Part shown: positions 40,101 to 48,720 of the stretch, piece by piece
Layout: every line of letters begins with the position of its first letter
Numbering within the stretch: position 1 is the stretch's first letter
Source: Corynebacterium mucifaciens
GTDB lineage: Bacteria > Actinomycetota > Actinomycetes > Mycobacteriales > Mycobacteriaceae
Assembly (NCBI RefSeq): GCF_012396315.1
Contig: NZ_JAAXPF010000005.1
Location: 1-64,000 of the forward strand
Reading direction: 5' to 3'
DNA length: 64,000 nt
Position numbers and translations under genes: made by a program
The notes under the pieces: generated by a model
Told to the model about the DNA's origin: nothing
Databases searched by the model: none
What the model saw: the letters and a program-made list of their open reading frames with translations, nothing else

Positions 40101-40449
40101 CAATGACTTGCAGGTTGCGTGCCAGCTCCCCCGACGGGTCGAGGCGGCGCACCAAGTCGGTGTTCTGCGCAAGCGCGTCTAGACGGTCGCGGATGCGTTT
40201 GCCCATCTCCTGCGCCGCCTTGCGGGTAAACGTGAGCCCCAGCACCTCATCTGGGCGGACGTAGCCGTTGGCGACGAGCCACACGACACGGGCGGCCATG
40301 GTCTCGGTCTTGCCCGCGCCCGCGCCCGCGACGACGAGCAACGGGCCCGGCTCAGCGCCGATGACCGCCGCCTGCTGCTCGGTGGGCGGGAACTTCTGGC
40401 CGAGGTATCGCGACAGCAGCGTCGGCGACATGGGGTTCGGGTTACGCAT
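37102..40449 (-). CDS. adnB: AdnB, UvrD-like helicase-nuclease subunit
   Basis: An 1115-aa subunit of the AdnAB motor-nuclease, which resects DNA double-strand ends in actinobacteria in place of RecBCD. An N-terminal SF1 motor has Walker A VVAGAGAGKTET and motif II MLDEYQDTSHAQ; QILTAHKAKGLEWDTV is motif V-like. A C-terminal RecB-family nuclease shows RGRMDAVFAE...VVVDWKTGEKP near 1010-1025. The start is MRNPNPMSP, overlapping the adnA end by 8 nt, with AAGGAG 12 nt upstream. All motor and nuclease residues are intact, unlike in the AdnA partner. Confidence 0.94.
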   Translation of the reverse strand: MRNPNPMSPTLLSRYLGQKFPPTEQQAAVIGAEPGPLLVVAGAGAGKTETMAARVVWLVANGYVRPDEVLGLTFTRKAAQEMGKRIRDRLDALAQNTDLVRRLDPSGELARNLQVIAPTVSTYDSYAGQLIREYGLLVPVEPDARLITDAELHAIATDVVVNYSGGLLTELGDNPSLSTVVENLLALSTSMGNELAAPDWVREHAHDFLAETESYPTGPRARVEFTKTLSGWRSKQEERTKLLPLVEELDAELRRRGVVTFNEQMSVAAKLARDHRTVGASQRARFRVIMLDEYQDTSHAQRVLLRSLFGEGADPELTVTAVGDPMQAIYGWRGATAANLEAFVEDFPTAQGPAPKKQLTTSWRNPPEVLDLANGVSDAVLGPAETRAVAALEARPGADAGDVTLGFFPHHDAEIAFVADRLAQEYREASETGRPFSAAALVRKNRHSPVLAAALEERGVPYEIVGLAGLLDVPEVADTVAVATMLVRPDDAAAALRILSGPAVGLGLADLQALATRASNLRGSAAETSLEHDPTDATEHLLAQLDDLTARAEEISASGDKPEGLTDALADLGEPERYSEEGLARMRDTAAKLRWLRTHSLGKRLSDVFADIIHVFGIRTEVLARSAASGAVHLDRLMEEVAAYPGTSLDGLLNYFELARKFEDGLAPGAVMVKEDRVQILTAHKAKGLEWDTVAVLHADAQTYKAKTETFLTLTRYLPTETFGDPDVYPFFAEVENRTDFEKAGKAWLKEVAGELAEESSRLFYVAVTRAAQRLIVTGSRRRDGVAKEAEPYGHFAAMRDRVPEASIVAWDDGADAEDEPAADNGDAAAGGPSQDTGRWPHYAPSPGDLAAADAVRAAMQELPPYAEGELFSLWERDATALIEEHEAAQAADVPVVMPGELTASDVVALRADPEQFARRARRPVPFKPNTYAKRGTAFHEWLEDYYGARPLLTEDELPGNDDAEVDRATLERLKRNFEASEWARRTPEYVEHPFELSLGDAVVRGRMDAVFAEPDGWVVVDWKTGEKPSRDAMESAQLQLAVYREAWRRIAHDGKPVRAVFFYVRTGETFAPRYLPDPEQLETMLGGAEPGPDTRPDTRPESGVTVTESEERQG

Positions 40450-43400
40450 GGTGGATCGTCGCTCCTTCCGGTTGCACTGGGCACAGGGCTCGCACAGCGC
40501 AGCGGTCACACTGCGGCCCAGTAGCCGCCAGCAGCGTGGGCCCCGCGATCTCTTCCGGCAGCCTGTCCAGGCTCGACGAGAGCGCAGCGAGCTCGTCATC
40601 GGTCTTCGCCGCCTGCTCGCGCGTGGACAGCGAGGATTTACTCGCGTTGGGATACACGAGGACAGCGCCGCCTACCTCGAGAGGCTCCCCGCCTCCTCCG
40701 GCTGTGACCACCTTCCCGTTGAGAAACTCGCCGCGTGCTAACGCAAGCTGGTACGTGGCTAGCTGGGCGTTATCCGCCGTTGCCGCAACAGTGGGCGGGT
40801 TCTTCCCCGTTTTGAGGTCGACGATGTGCACGGCGCCACTGCTATCGCGCTCCAGCCGGTCCAGACGGCCGCGGATACGCACGGCGTCGCTGACCTGAAC
40901 GTCAACATCCGCCTCAACCGCGAGCTGCTCGAAGGTGCCGCGGGTTGCTTCCAGCCAGCCGCGTGAACGCTCCAGCATTGCGCGAAAGTCCGCGATGTCT
41001 CGCTCGACCTTCCATTCTGGTGCCGAGCCCGCCGCCCGGCGCGCCGCCACGGTGGCTTGCAGCGCGTCTTCCTCGTCTGCACCCGCACCGAGCGCTTCGA
41101 AGTAGGCGTGGGCCATCGAACCGTAGACCATCTCCAGCGTTTCGTTGAGGCCGGACATCCGCTCCAGCACCGCTTTCATGGGGCATGCGAGCAACTGCTC
41201 CACCCGCGATGGGGATAGCGCCCGCGCGGTGTCCAACCGGGCTTCGGTCGAGGGCGTCGTGGTAGTCCACCACTGCTCCGGCGCGGCGCCGAGCACCCCA
41301 GCGTCTGCCAGGCGGGCAAGCTGCCGGGCGGCTTGCGCCCGTTGCGCCTCGCCCGTTTCCGGGTCAGTAACCACGCGCCGGAATTCGGCGATGAGGTCGT
41401 CGTGGGCAAGCAAGCGCACGACGGCCACGTCGTCCGCGGCGACATCGCCGCCCCGCGTGCTGGCGGATGCGACGGCATCGTCTAACGAGTCCGCGATCCG
41501 CGCAGGCTTCGCCTCGAGGGCGTGGTCGCGGCAGAACTCTTCCACGAAGCGGGAGCGCTGTTCCACCTCGTCACCGTTGTCGCTCTCCACGGCCGTGACC
41601 AGCAACTGCTCAGTAGCGCGGCTGGTGGCTACCGTGAACAGGCGGCGTTCCTCGACCAGGCGCTCGTTGATGTGGGACACCGGCACCGCGGGGTCCACTC
41701 CCTCATCGATAAGATCGACCAAATCCTCTTGTCTGAACAGCGATCCTGTTTCACCCAGGCTGGGCCAGGTCAGTTCCTGCACCCCGGCGACGATGACCCG
41801 GCGGAACTCCCGCCCCGCTGCGCCGTGCGCGGTCAGTACTGCCACCGCGTCCGGGGTTGCGTTTCTCCGGTCGCGCACGCCGGTGGGCAACTCTTGTTCA
41901 GCGATGGAATCGACGAAGGATTCGATACCGGCCGTCGGCCTGCGCTCCGTGTAATCGCCGGCCGCGTCGAACAGCGCCATCACGGCGTCCAAATCCAGGT
42001 CCGCCTGCGAGCCGGTTGCGCCACCACGCAGCGCCATCGCCATGAGCCGGTTGGACAAGCCCGTGGCGTGCCAGAGGGCCCACAGCACCTCTTCGACACT
42101 GCCACCGTCGGCCAAAGCGGTGCGCCCAGCATCGATCACATCTCGCACCCGCCGCAGAATATCCAGCTCGCGGTCGGTGAGCACAGTGTCGAAATCAGGG
42201 AGTCCGTCAGGGGAAACGAGGAGCCCCCGCAATGTGTCTTCCGCACGAGAATCGGGTGCCCAGCGCCGCAGGCCGCGCAGGAGCCGCCGCAGCGTCACCG
42301 GGTCCGCCCCGCCGACGGGGCTGAGCAAGAGCTCCCGCCACTGAGTGGCTGGAAGTTCTTCGTACAAGGCTCGCATGCCAAGCAGCAACGCGGCCACGAT
42401 CCGCTGCTCCCCCAGCACGAGGTCCGTGGGGTTCAATGCCACCGGCACACCTGCGCGCAGCAAAGCCCGGCGCGTTGGCTCCAACAGCGGTGTCGAGCGC
42501 ACCACAACCGCCATATCCCGGTAATCCACACCGTCTTCGAGATGGGCGCGCCGCAGCACGTCGCTGACAAGTGCAAGCTGCGTGCCGCTGCTATCCGCAA
42601 TCGCAACTGAGCGTTCCGGGTTCCGCTTCGAGGATCCGAGGTCGATGACCTCATGCGTCATCCCACCGAGGTCGCGGAAGAACGCGGGTGAGGCCCCGCG
42701 GAAACGAAACACCGACTGCTCTATGCTGCCGCCGACAACGCCAAGATCCGCCTGCCGCAGCAGCCGCTCAACGAGTTCGGCGGACGCAGGGGCAAGGTGC
42801 TGCGCGTCGTCCACGATCACGGTGTGCCACCGCTGCGGCAACTCCACCCGGAGGGCAGCGTCGATGAGCTCCGACGCGGACATCCGGTGCACCCCGGACA
42901 ACGCCATCACCTGCTGGTATTCGCGCAGAAAATCGCCTGAGGCGGACCAGATGGGAATGCCGTGCGCCTCCCCGAGCTGCACTAGGGCGTCCGGGCCTAG
43001 CCCGCGCTCAATGGCGCGCAGAAGGAAGTCCCTCAGTTGGCGGGCAAACCCCACCATCGGCAACGCGGGGCGAAGGTCTGCCGGCCAGGCGCCTCCGCCG
43101 TCTTCGGCATGGCCCTGGAGGAGCTGGCGAATCACCGCGTCCTGCTCCGCGCCTGAGATCAGTCGAAGCTCCTCGTCCAGCTGCTGCCTGACCAGCGCGA
43201 ACGCCAGTGAGTGCACGGAGCGCACCACCGGCTCGTCCGAGATAAACCCCGACGCCGCGAGGGCATCCGACAGTTCCGCACGAAGTCTTGCTCCGGTCTC
43301 CTTGGAGTCCGTCAGCACAAGCACTCCACCAGCGCCACTAGCTCCGTCGGCCTCGCTGAGGTCGCTTCCGCGAGTGCGGATCGCTTCTGCGGCGGTGTCC

Positions 43401-43570
43401 AGCAGAAAACTCGACACCCCGGAACCGGGCGCTCCGGTGACCTTGTATAGCCCGCGCTGCGGCAGCGCTGTCGGCCACTCGCGCACGGTCTTTTCTCGCG
43501 AGCGCGGTACGAGGTACGCCTTCGGTTCAAGCGCCACTGGGGGCACGGGAGAAGATCGACGGGAAGCCAT
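40442..43570 (-). CDS. adnA: AdnA, UvrD-like helicase-nuclease subunit (altered motor site)
   Basis: A 1042-aa partner of AdnB. The C-terminal nuclease has IRGRLDRLE...IVDLKTGKNPP near residue 917. Cysteines for an iron-sulfur staple flank it: LLACPMKAVLERM near 794, and CDRC plus ALCP near 1022-1031. In the motor domain the phosphate-binding loop reads GAPGSGVSS (residues 46-54), so the Walker A lysine is valine, and motif II is VDDAQH rather than DExQ. Thus ATP hydrolysis by this subunit is doubtful. The ATG at 43570 is preceded by CACAAT 7 nt upstream; GTG 43591 is an alternative. Confidence 0.92.
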   Translation of the reverse strand: MASRRSSPVPPVALEPKAYLVPRSREKTVREWPTALPQRGLYKVTGAPGSGVSSFLLDTAAEAIRTRGSDLSEADGASGAGGVLVLTDSKETGARLRAELSDALAASGFISDEPVVRSVHSLAFALVRQQLDEELRLISGAEQDAVIRQLLQGHAEDGGGAWPADLRPALPMVGFARQLRDFLLRAIERGLGPDALVQLGEAHGIPIWSASGDFLREYQQVMALSGVHRMSASELIDAALRVELPQRWHTVIVDDAQHLAPASAELVERLLRQADLGVVGGSIEQSVFRFRGASPAFFRDLGGMTHEVIDLGSSKRNPERSVAIADSSGTQLALVSDVLRRAHLEDGVDYRDMAVVVRSTPLLEPTRRALLRAGVPVALNPTDLVLGEQRIVAALLLGMRALYEELPATQWRELLLSPVGGADPVTLRRLLRGLRRWAPDSRAEDTLRGLLVSPDGLPDFDTVLTDRELDILRRVRDVIDAGRTALADGGSVEEVLWALWHATGLSNRLMAMALRGGATGSQADLDLDAVMALFDAAGDYTERRPTAGIESFVDSIAEQELPTGVRDRRNATPDAVAVLTAHGAAGREFRRVIVAGVQELTWPSLGETGSLFRQEDLVDLIDEGVDPAVPVSHINERLVEERRLFTVATSRATEQLLVTAVESDNGDEVEQRSRFVEEFCRDHALEAKPARIADSLDDAVASASTRGGDVAADDVAVVRLLAHDDLIAEFRRVVTDPETGEAQRAQAARQLARLADAGVLGAAPEQWWTTTTPSTEARLDTARALSPSRVEQLLACPMKAVLERMSGLNETLEMVYGSMAHAYFEALGAGADEEDALQATVAARRAAGSAPEWKVERDIADFRAMLERSRGWLEATRGTFEQLAVEADVDVQVSDAVRIRGRLDRLERDSSGAVHIVDLKTGKNPPTVAATADNAQLATYQLALARGEFLNGKVVTAGGGGEPLEVGGAVLVYPNASKSSLSTREQAAKTDDELAALSSSLDRLPEEIAGPTLLAATGPQCDRCAVRALCPVQPEGATIHHA

Positions 43571-43587
43571 GCGACAGATTGTGTCAC

Positions 43588-44319
43588 TCACTCCGACACG
43601 AGGATCGTTTGCACCCGCTCAGCTATCGAACGTATGTCCGATCCCGCACTCTTAGCACAGGCCAGACGGTATTCCAGCGCGCGGTTCGCCAGCTCCCGCA
43701 ACCCGGGCACATGCGCCCACCTGTCCAGCACCGCCTCATCCACCGCGCCGCTCAAAAGCCCGTCGACAATCACCAAGGCAGCGGTGAAGCCGCGAGGGCG
43801 TTTGCCTGCGGACGGCACAAGGTCGGTCAGCGTCGGCGCAGCATCTCCCGAGTACAGCAGGCAGGACCCGAAATCCACGTGGGCCACCACATCACCGGGT
43901 TCTTCCGAGTAGCCGTCCCACACCGCCCGTTCTGCGGCAGCGAACACGTCGTCCCGGTCCACCGCAGGTGCGTCGATCCCGTCCATTGCGTCGTCGTAGC
44001 GCAGCGCGGCGGACACGGCCTCGTCGATACGCGAAAAGGGGCGCCCCTCCACAAACTCGCCGGCTTTGAAACCGCCTACAACGAGGCGGCCGTCCGTCGC
44101 CCGCACAGGGCGCGAGACCGCGATGCCGTGTCCGAATTCGCCGGCGCGATCCCGCGCCTTACCGGACCATGCCGCGGTGGGAGCCGCCCGGGACACGACG
44201 ACCCGCCCGAAGCGCACGCCGTTGTCCCATGCCGCACCAAGCGGTGTGCCAGCGTGCCCGTCGAGCTGGAACGCAGAGAGAACGTGCCCGGGAATTGCTG
44301 CGGTTGCGCGTGTGCTCAA
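43588..44319 (-). CDS. TIGR02569-family conserved actinobacterial protein
   Basis: A 243-aa protein of the TIGR02569 family, which has a distant kinase/phosphotransferase-like look (VVVSRAAPTAAW, FVEGRPFSRIDEAV, VAHVDFGSCLLY). The function is unknown. The TTG start at 44319 is chosen because AGGGGG ends 6 nt upstream and it lies 10 nt after the DUF3152 stop; the open frame further upstream overlaps that gene. Order DUF3107-DUF3152-TIGR02569-adnA matches mycobacteria. Confidence 0.85.
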   Translation of the reverse strand: MSTRATAAIPGHVLSAFQLDGHAGTPLGAAWDNGVRFGRVVVSRAAPTAAWSGKARDRAGEFGHGIAVSRPVRATDGRLVVGGFKAGEFVEGRPFSRIDEAVSAALRYDDAMDGIDAPAVDRDDVFAAAERAVWDGYSEEPGDVVAHVDFGSCLLYSGDAAPTLTDLVPSAGKRPRGFTAALVIVDGLLSGAVDEAVLDRWAHVPGLRELANRALEYRLACAKSAGSDIRSIAERVQTILVSE

Positions 44320-44329
44320 CTGCAACCCC

Positions 44330-45307
44330 CTAGAGCGCAGCCGGTCGCGGATACGGCCACGGGTTGGCCCGGCATGTGTCCGCATTATCCGGGTATTGGC
44401 CATCCGGGGTCATCTCGCGCAGCTGCGCGTTGTTCAAGCTCAGCGTCTGCTGCATCATGATCGGCGCGAGCGCGTTCGGCTCCGGGCACGGTTCATGCGT
44501 CGCAAAGCCGACGGCGTGGCCCACCTCGTGATTGATCAGGTACTGGCGGTAGCTGCCCAGGTCGCCCTGGAACGGCACCGCACCCCGGACCCAGCGCGAC
44601 TCGTTGATAATCACGCTGTCTTCACCGGTGATGCGGGTGCGACAACTGGTTTCTGTGCCCAGCTGGGCGCCGCAGAGCTCGGCGGTGGTGTCCAGCGACG
44701 CCAAGCGAATCTTCAACGTCGGGTTGTCGTCGACGCTCACGTGCTCGAAGCGGAATCGCGGGTCGTTGGTCCAACTGCGCGGATCGCTCAACGTCGCATC
44801 CACCATGTGCGCGAACGCGTTGTCCCCGCCGTAGCCGGAGGTGTCAACACCCCGCTCCACCTCGACGGCGTAGCGCACCACAAGCTCGGTGCCGTCGCCC
44901 GCAGTCATGCCGGGGGCGCCGACCTCGTAAAAGGTGCCCTCGCCCGTGGTGGTGTACGGGCCACCCGGGGGCAGGTCGTCCGGGTCGAAGTGACCTTCTG
45001 CGATCTCGGCCGGCTCCAGGGCCCTTTCCCCACCGCCGTCACCGCCCTCGGCCGACACCACGGATTCGAGCGCTACGTCTTCGGGGTTTTGCACCATGTT
45101 GATCAGGACGAAGACGGTGATCACCGCCAAGACGGGGATGGCGTACGCGCGCCACCCGTACTCGCGGGCGAACGCAGCGAGCCTGCCCTCCGGGTCACCC
45201 GTCCGCCTGAGGGAGCCGTCGCCGTTCTGGCTGGGTCGCACCCCCTGGGAGCCCCGGGCGCCGCGTTCATGCGCCCCGTGCCCACGAGCCCCGTGCCGTT
45301 GTGTCAT
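44330..45307 (-). CDS. DUF3152 membrane-anchored putative zinc protease
   Basis: A 325-aa protein with a basic, low-complexity cytoplasmic N-terminus (about 50 residues), one transmembrane helix (AIPVLAVITVFVLINMV) and an extracytoplasmic domain. That domain carries INHEVGHAVGFATHEPCP near residue 265, an HExxHxxGxxxH motif as in metzincin zinc proteases, and four cysteines. The family (Rv3207c in M. tuberculosis) is otherwise uncharacterised. TAAATT lies 8 nt before the ATG, suggesting a leaderless transcript. It is followed by the TIGR02569 gene. Confidence 0.88.
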   Translation of the reverse strand: MTQRHGARGHGAHERGARGSQGVRPSQNGDGSLRRTGDPEGRLAAFAREYGWRAYAIPVLAVITVFVLINMVQNPEDVALESVVSAEGGDGGGERALEPAEIAEGHFDPDDLPPGGPYTTTGEGTFYEVGAPGMTAGDGTELVVRYAVEVERGVDTSGYGGDNAFAHMVDATLSDPRSWTNDPRFRFEHVSVDDNPTLKIRLASLDTTAELCGAQLGTETSCRTRITGEDSVIINESRWVRGAVPFQGDLGSYRQYLINHEVGHAVGFATHEPCPEPNALAPIMMQQTLSLNNAQLREMTPDGQYPDNADTCRANPWPYPRPAAL

Positions 45308-45318
45308 AGGTGCGTAAT

Positions 45319-45543
45319 TTAGCGCATGAAACCAACGGTTCGGGCCGCGGCGGTACCCTGCTCCACGTACACGATGCGGTCGGTGCGGATGAGGTAGGTG
45401 CGGCCCTTGTCGTCCTCTACCTTCAGCGTGGCTTGCCCGCCGCTGATGGCCTGCTCGACGGTGGAAATGATGTCTTCCTGCCCCTCCGGCAGCTTGATCG
45501 TCAGTTCGCGCGGGCTGTCTGCAAGGCCGATCTTGATATCCAT
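45319..45543 (-). CDS. DUF3107 small conserved protein
   Basis: A 74-aa protein, counterpart of M. tuberculosis Rv3208A (TB9.4). The sequence MDIKIGLADSPRELTIKLPE and YLIRTDRIVYVEQG are typical of DUF3107. The function is unknown. The ATG at 45543 matches the usual N-terminus; an in-frame GTG at 45555 has AAAGGA only 2 nt upstream, so the ATG seems better placed although its spacing is long. It is divergent from the rhlE-like gene. Confidence 0.87.
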   Translation of the reverse strand: MDIKIGLADSPRELTIKLPEGQEDIISTVEQAISGGQATLKVEDDKGRTYLIRTDRIVYVEQGTAAARTVGFMR

Positions 45544-45667
45544 GGTGTCGCTCACTGTCCTTTAGATCATTCGCTTCAGCGGTCTCCCGCTCTGCCGCTG
45601 CGGCAGGCATGTCTCAGCCCGCTCGCACACTGCAGTCATTGTAGCCGCCTGACGTTAAGATGAACGC

Positions 45668-47017
45668 GTGCCCTATTCAGCTGAGAGTGAACACGCCCGC
45701 GTTGACGCCGGCGGCTCGGTGGGTGCCGAGACACCGCCCCCGACCTTCGCTCAGTTAGGCGTCGCAGCTGAAATCGTCGATGCGCTCGCTCAGCGCGGCA
45801 TTGTGCGCCCGTTTTCTATCCAGGAGCTGACGCTGCCAAGGGCGCTGGTAGGCCGGGACATCATCGGGCAGGCGCGGACCGGCATGGGCAAGACCTTCGG
45901 CTTCGGCGTGCCGCTGCTCGACCGTGTCTTCGACGACGCCGACATCGAGGAACTCGACGGCACCCCGCGGGCGCTGGTTATTGTGCCCACCCGCGAGCTC
46001 GCGGTGCAGGTGGGCGACGATCTCGCCCATGCGGCGTCGCTGACCCCGGTGCGCGTCACCACGATATACGGCGGCCGGCCCTACGAGGAGCAGCTCGCTG
46101 CGCTTCAACAGGGCGTGGACGTGGTCGTCGGCACGCCCGGGCGGCTGATCGATCTGTGGCGGCGGGGCGATCTCAACCTCTCTGCCGTGGCCATCCTCGT
46201 GCTGGACGAGGCGGACGAGATGCTGGACATGGGGTTCCTGCCCGATATCGAGACGCTGTGGGCGGCCGTGCGCGACGACGTGCAGGCCATGCTCTTCTCC
46301 GCCACGATGCCCGGCCCGATTCTTTCCCTCGCCCGGGCGAAGATGCATACGCCGGTGCACATCCGCGCCGAGGCCGCGGACGCCCCAAGCACCCACGACA
46401 CCACCCGCCAGGTGGCGCTCAAATCCCACCGCATGGACAAAACGGCAGTCGTCGCCAAGGTCCTCCAGGCAAATGATCGGGGACGCACCATCATCTTCGC
46501 CCGCACCAAGCGCTCGGCCGCGGAACTTGCAGAGGACCTCGCCCAGCGGGGCTTCGCCGTCGCTGCGGTGCACGGCGATTTAAGCCAGCGCGCCCGCGAG
46601 GCAGCGCTCGACGCGTTCCGGCGGAGCGACGCCGACATTCTCGTCGCCACCGATGTTGCGGCGCGAGGCATCGACGTCGAGGATGTCACCCACGTCATCA
46701 ACTTCCAGACCCCCGACGACCCGATGACGTACGTTCACCGCATCGGCCGCACCGGGCGCGCGGGAAAGAAGGGCACCGCGGTGACCCTGGTGGGTTACGA
46801 CGAGGTGGCGAAATGGCAGGCGATTAACGACGAGCTCGCGCTGGGTGCCCGGGATCTGCCTGAGTGGTTCTCTACCTCCCCGGAATTGCACCAGGCGCTT
46901 AACATCCCAGACTCGGCGACGGAGCGCGTCGGCCGCCCACGTACAGTGCTCGGAGCACGGCCGGCTAAGCCCTCTGGCAAGCCCTCGGCTAAGCACTCAG
47001 GAAGGAGTCGGCGATGA
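45668..47017 (+). CDS. rhlE: DEAD-box RNA helicase (RhlE-like)
   Basis: A 449-aa ATP-dependent RNA helicase. The Q motif is FSIQELTLP, motif I ARTGMGKT, motif II VLDEADEMLDMGF, motif III SATMP, and motif VI HRIGRTGRAG. The lysine-, serine- and arginine-rich tail (SGKPSAKHSGRSRR) probably binds RNA. It is likely involved in ribosome assembly or RNA decay. The GTG start has TAAGAT 6 nt upstream, so it is probably leaderless. The stop overlaps the next start (ATGA). Confidence 0.93.
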   Translation: MPYSAESEHARVDAGGSVGAETPPPTFAQLGVAAEIVDALAQRGIVRPFSIQELTLPRALVGRDIIGQARTGMGKTFGFGVPLLDRVFDDADIEELDGTPRALVIVPTRELAVQVGDDLAHAASLTPVRVTTIYGGRPYEEQLAALQQGVDVVVGTPGRLIDLWRRGDLNLSAVAILVLDEADEMLDMGFLPDIETLWAAVRDDVQAMLFSATMPGPILSLARAKMHTPVHIRAEAADAPSTHDTTRQVALKSHRMDKTAVVAKVLQANDRGRTIIFARTKRSAAELAEDLAQRGFAVAAVHGDLSQRAREAALDAFRRSDADILVATDVAARGIDVEDVTHVINFQTPDDPMTYVHRIGRTGRAGKKGTAVTLVGYDEVAKWQAINDELALGARDLPEWFSTSPELHQALNIPDSATERVGRPRTVLGARPAKPSGKPSAKHSGRSRR

Positions 47018-48228
47018 ACGCTCCCCTGCGCCGCACCCGCGGCGATCTCATTGCTACCGGAGTCATCGCCGGCATCTCCGCATTGCTTGTCGGCGCCGCA
47101 TTCTTCACCGCACCCGCGCGCGACGCGCACCTTGCCCCCGCCGCGGGGGAGCAGCAGGATTACGGTCGGCTTGCCGTTGCCCCTTCCGCGTTGAGCGAGA
47201 GCTTTACCCTCCGCGACACCTCGGGCCGCGACCAACCGTTGGTGGCCAATGGGTTGATCATCACCTACGACAACAACACCCTGAGCGCCACCACCCCGGA
47301 GGGCGAGACGGTGTGGACGTACGAGCGCCCCAATGAGCTCTGCTTGGTGGACCAGGCGTGGGACAAGGTCGTGGCCGCGTACCGCAACAACGCGGGTTGT
47401 GGCGACGTCGTGGCAATCGATGCCAAGACGGGCACCTACGCGGGGACCCGTTCCGCTATTGCGCCGGACAACGTCGTCCGCCTCGCATCCAACGACCGGG
47501 TTGGCTACGCCAGCGCCGAACGCGTTGAGCTTTGGCGGTCGGACTTGGTGCGCACCGTGGAGTACGGCCGGGTGGAGGCGAAGCAGGAGCCGAAGCAGCA
47601 GCCGCACGAGTGCACCATTACCTCCGCGCTGACGCGCAAAGAGCTGCTCGCGGTGACAGAGATCTGCGACGACGGCGCGTTCCTGCGCCTGCAGGAGGCG
47701 ACGCCGGAAGATTCCCGCGAACCGGAAATCCTCGCGGACATCCCTGTTAGCGAGGACGCCTACCTGGTGGCCATCTCGCAGGACGCGGCCGCTGTGTACG
47801 ACCCCGCTACGTCTGAGGTGCGGGGGTACGACAAAGATGGCGCCACCATGAGCACGTCCTTCGTCCCGCAGCTGGACGCCCCGGAGATTGGCCCCGACGG
47901 GGTGGTGAAGAACCTGCCAGTAGCGGATCTTCCGCACCACATGACGTACTGGGAGAACGGATCGCTCGTGCTCATGGAGCCAGCCAACCTCGAGGTGACC
48001 GGGGTGTTTCAGGACGCATTAGGCACCGGCGTCGCCGCGGGGGACGCACTCTTGTACGCCACAGACAACGGCATCGTCGCCGCGGACTGGCACGCCACCG
48101 CCCCGGAGCGGGTCATTCCCGTTGACCGCGGCGGCTATTCGGGCCCTGTGCACATCGCGTCTGCGGGAGCGACTGTGGTGGAAAAACGCGGCGACGAGGT
48201 CGTCGTTATGCGCGCAACCACGTCGTAA
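47014..48228 (+). CDS. membrane-anchored PQQ-like beta-propeller protein (Rv3212-like)
   Basis: A 404-aa protein with an N-terminal signal anchor (LIATGVIAGISALLVGAAFF) and a secreted domain with repeated blade-like units (TVWTYERPNELCLVDQAWDK, DVVAIDAKTGTYAGT). Two cysteine pairs could be disulfides. It is the positional counterpart of Rv3212. The function is unknown. It overlaps the helicase gene by 4 nt and so is translationally coupled, although the two products would be in different compartments. Confidence 0.83.
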   Translation: MNAPLRRTRGDLIATGVIAGISALLVGAAFFTAPARDAHLAPAAGEQQDYGRLAVAPSALSESFTLRDTSGRDQPLVANGLIITYDNNTLSATTPEGETVWTYERPNELCLVDQAWDKVVAAYRNNAGCGDVVAIDAKTGTYAGTRSAIAPDNVVRLASNDRVGYASAERVELWRSDLVRTVEYGRVEAKQEPKQQPHECTITSALTRKELLAVTEICDDGAFLRLQEATPEDSREPEILADIPVSEDAYLVAISQDAAAVYDPATSEVRGYDKDGATMSTSFVPQLDAPEIGPDGVVKNLPVADLPHHMTYWENGSLVLMEPANLEVTGVFQDALGTGVAAGDALLYATDNGIVAADWHATAPERVIPVDRGGYSGPVHIASAGATVVEKRGDEVVVMRATTS

Positions 48229-48261
48229 CCCGGCTCCCCGCCAGGCACCGGCCGCCTGGCT

Positions 48262-48720
48262 CTACCGGCGCGCTTTGCGCAGCTCGTAACGCGCTTCGTT
48301 GTAGTCCCGCGTGGCCGGGTGGAAGATACCCACCAGCGCGAGCAGCGCCGAGGCGAGCGTGGCTACACCGAGCAGGGGCGCGCCTCCGCGGAACATGTAG
48401 ACGGCCACGCCCGCGAGAATCGCCTCCACTAGGACCACTGCCCCGGTCGCCCGAGGGGTGCCTTTCAACGTCGATACCGCGGCGTACCCGACAAACCCGA
48501 AGATGATGAGCAAAAACACGGCCGTGCCGATGTTCACGTAGCTGGCCGCCGCCGACTCGGATTCAAGTGTGGACGTGTGGTCAGTGAACTGGGAGATGAT
48601 CAGCGTGGCCACGTAAATAAAGATGGCAGCGCACTGCACCAGCACTACGACCGCGCTAAAACGCATGATCGCGGGAACGGTGCCGAGCTCGTTCTGGGCG
48701 GGTTCAGAGTTGGTGTTCAC
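48262..48720 (-). CDS. four-helix membrane protein of unknown function
   Basis: A 152-aa protein with four hydrophobic helices (ending in VATLASALLALVGIF) and a basic C-terminal tail (YNEARYELRKARR). No family signature is recognised; similar small proteins occur beside Rv3212-like genes. The GTG start has TAGACT 8 nt upstream, a leaderless pattern. It converges on the propeller gene. Confidence 0.8.
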   Translation of the reverse strand: MNTNSEPAQNELGTVPAIMRFSAVVVLVQCAAIFIYVATLIISQFTDHTSTLESESAAASYVNIGTAVFLLIIFGFVGYAAVSTLKGTPRATGAVVLVEAILAGVAVYMFRGGAPLLGVATLASALLALVGIFHPATRDYNEARYELRKARR

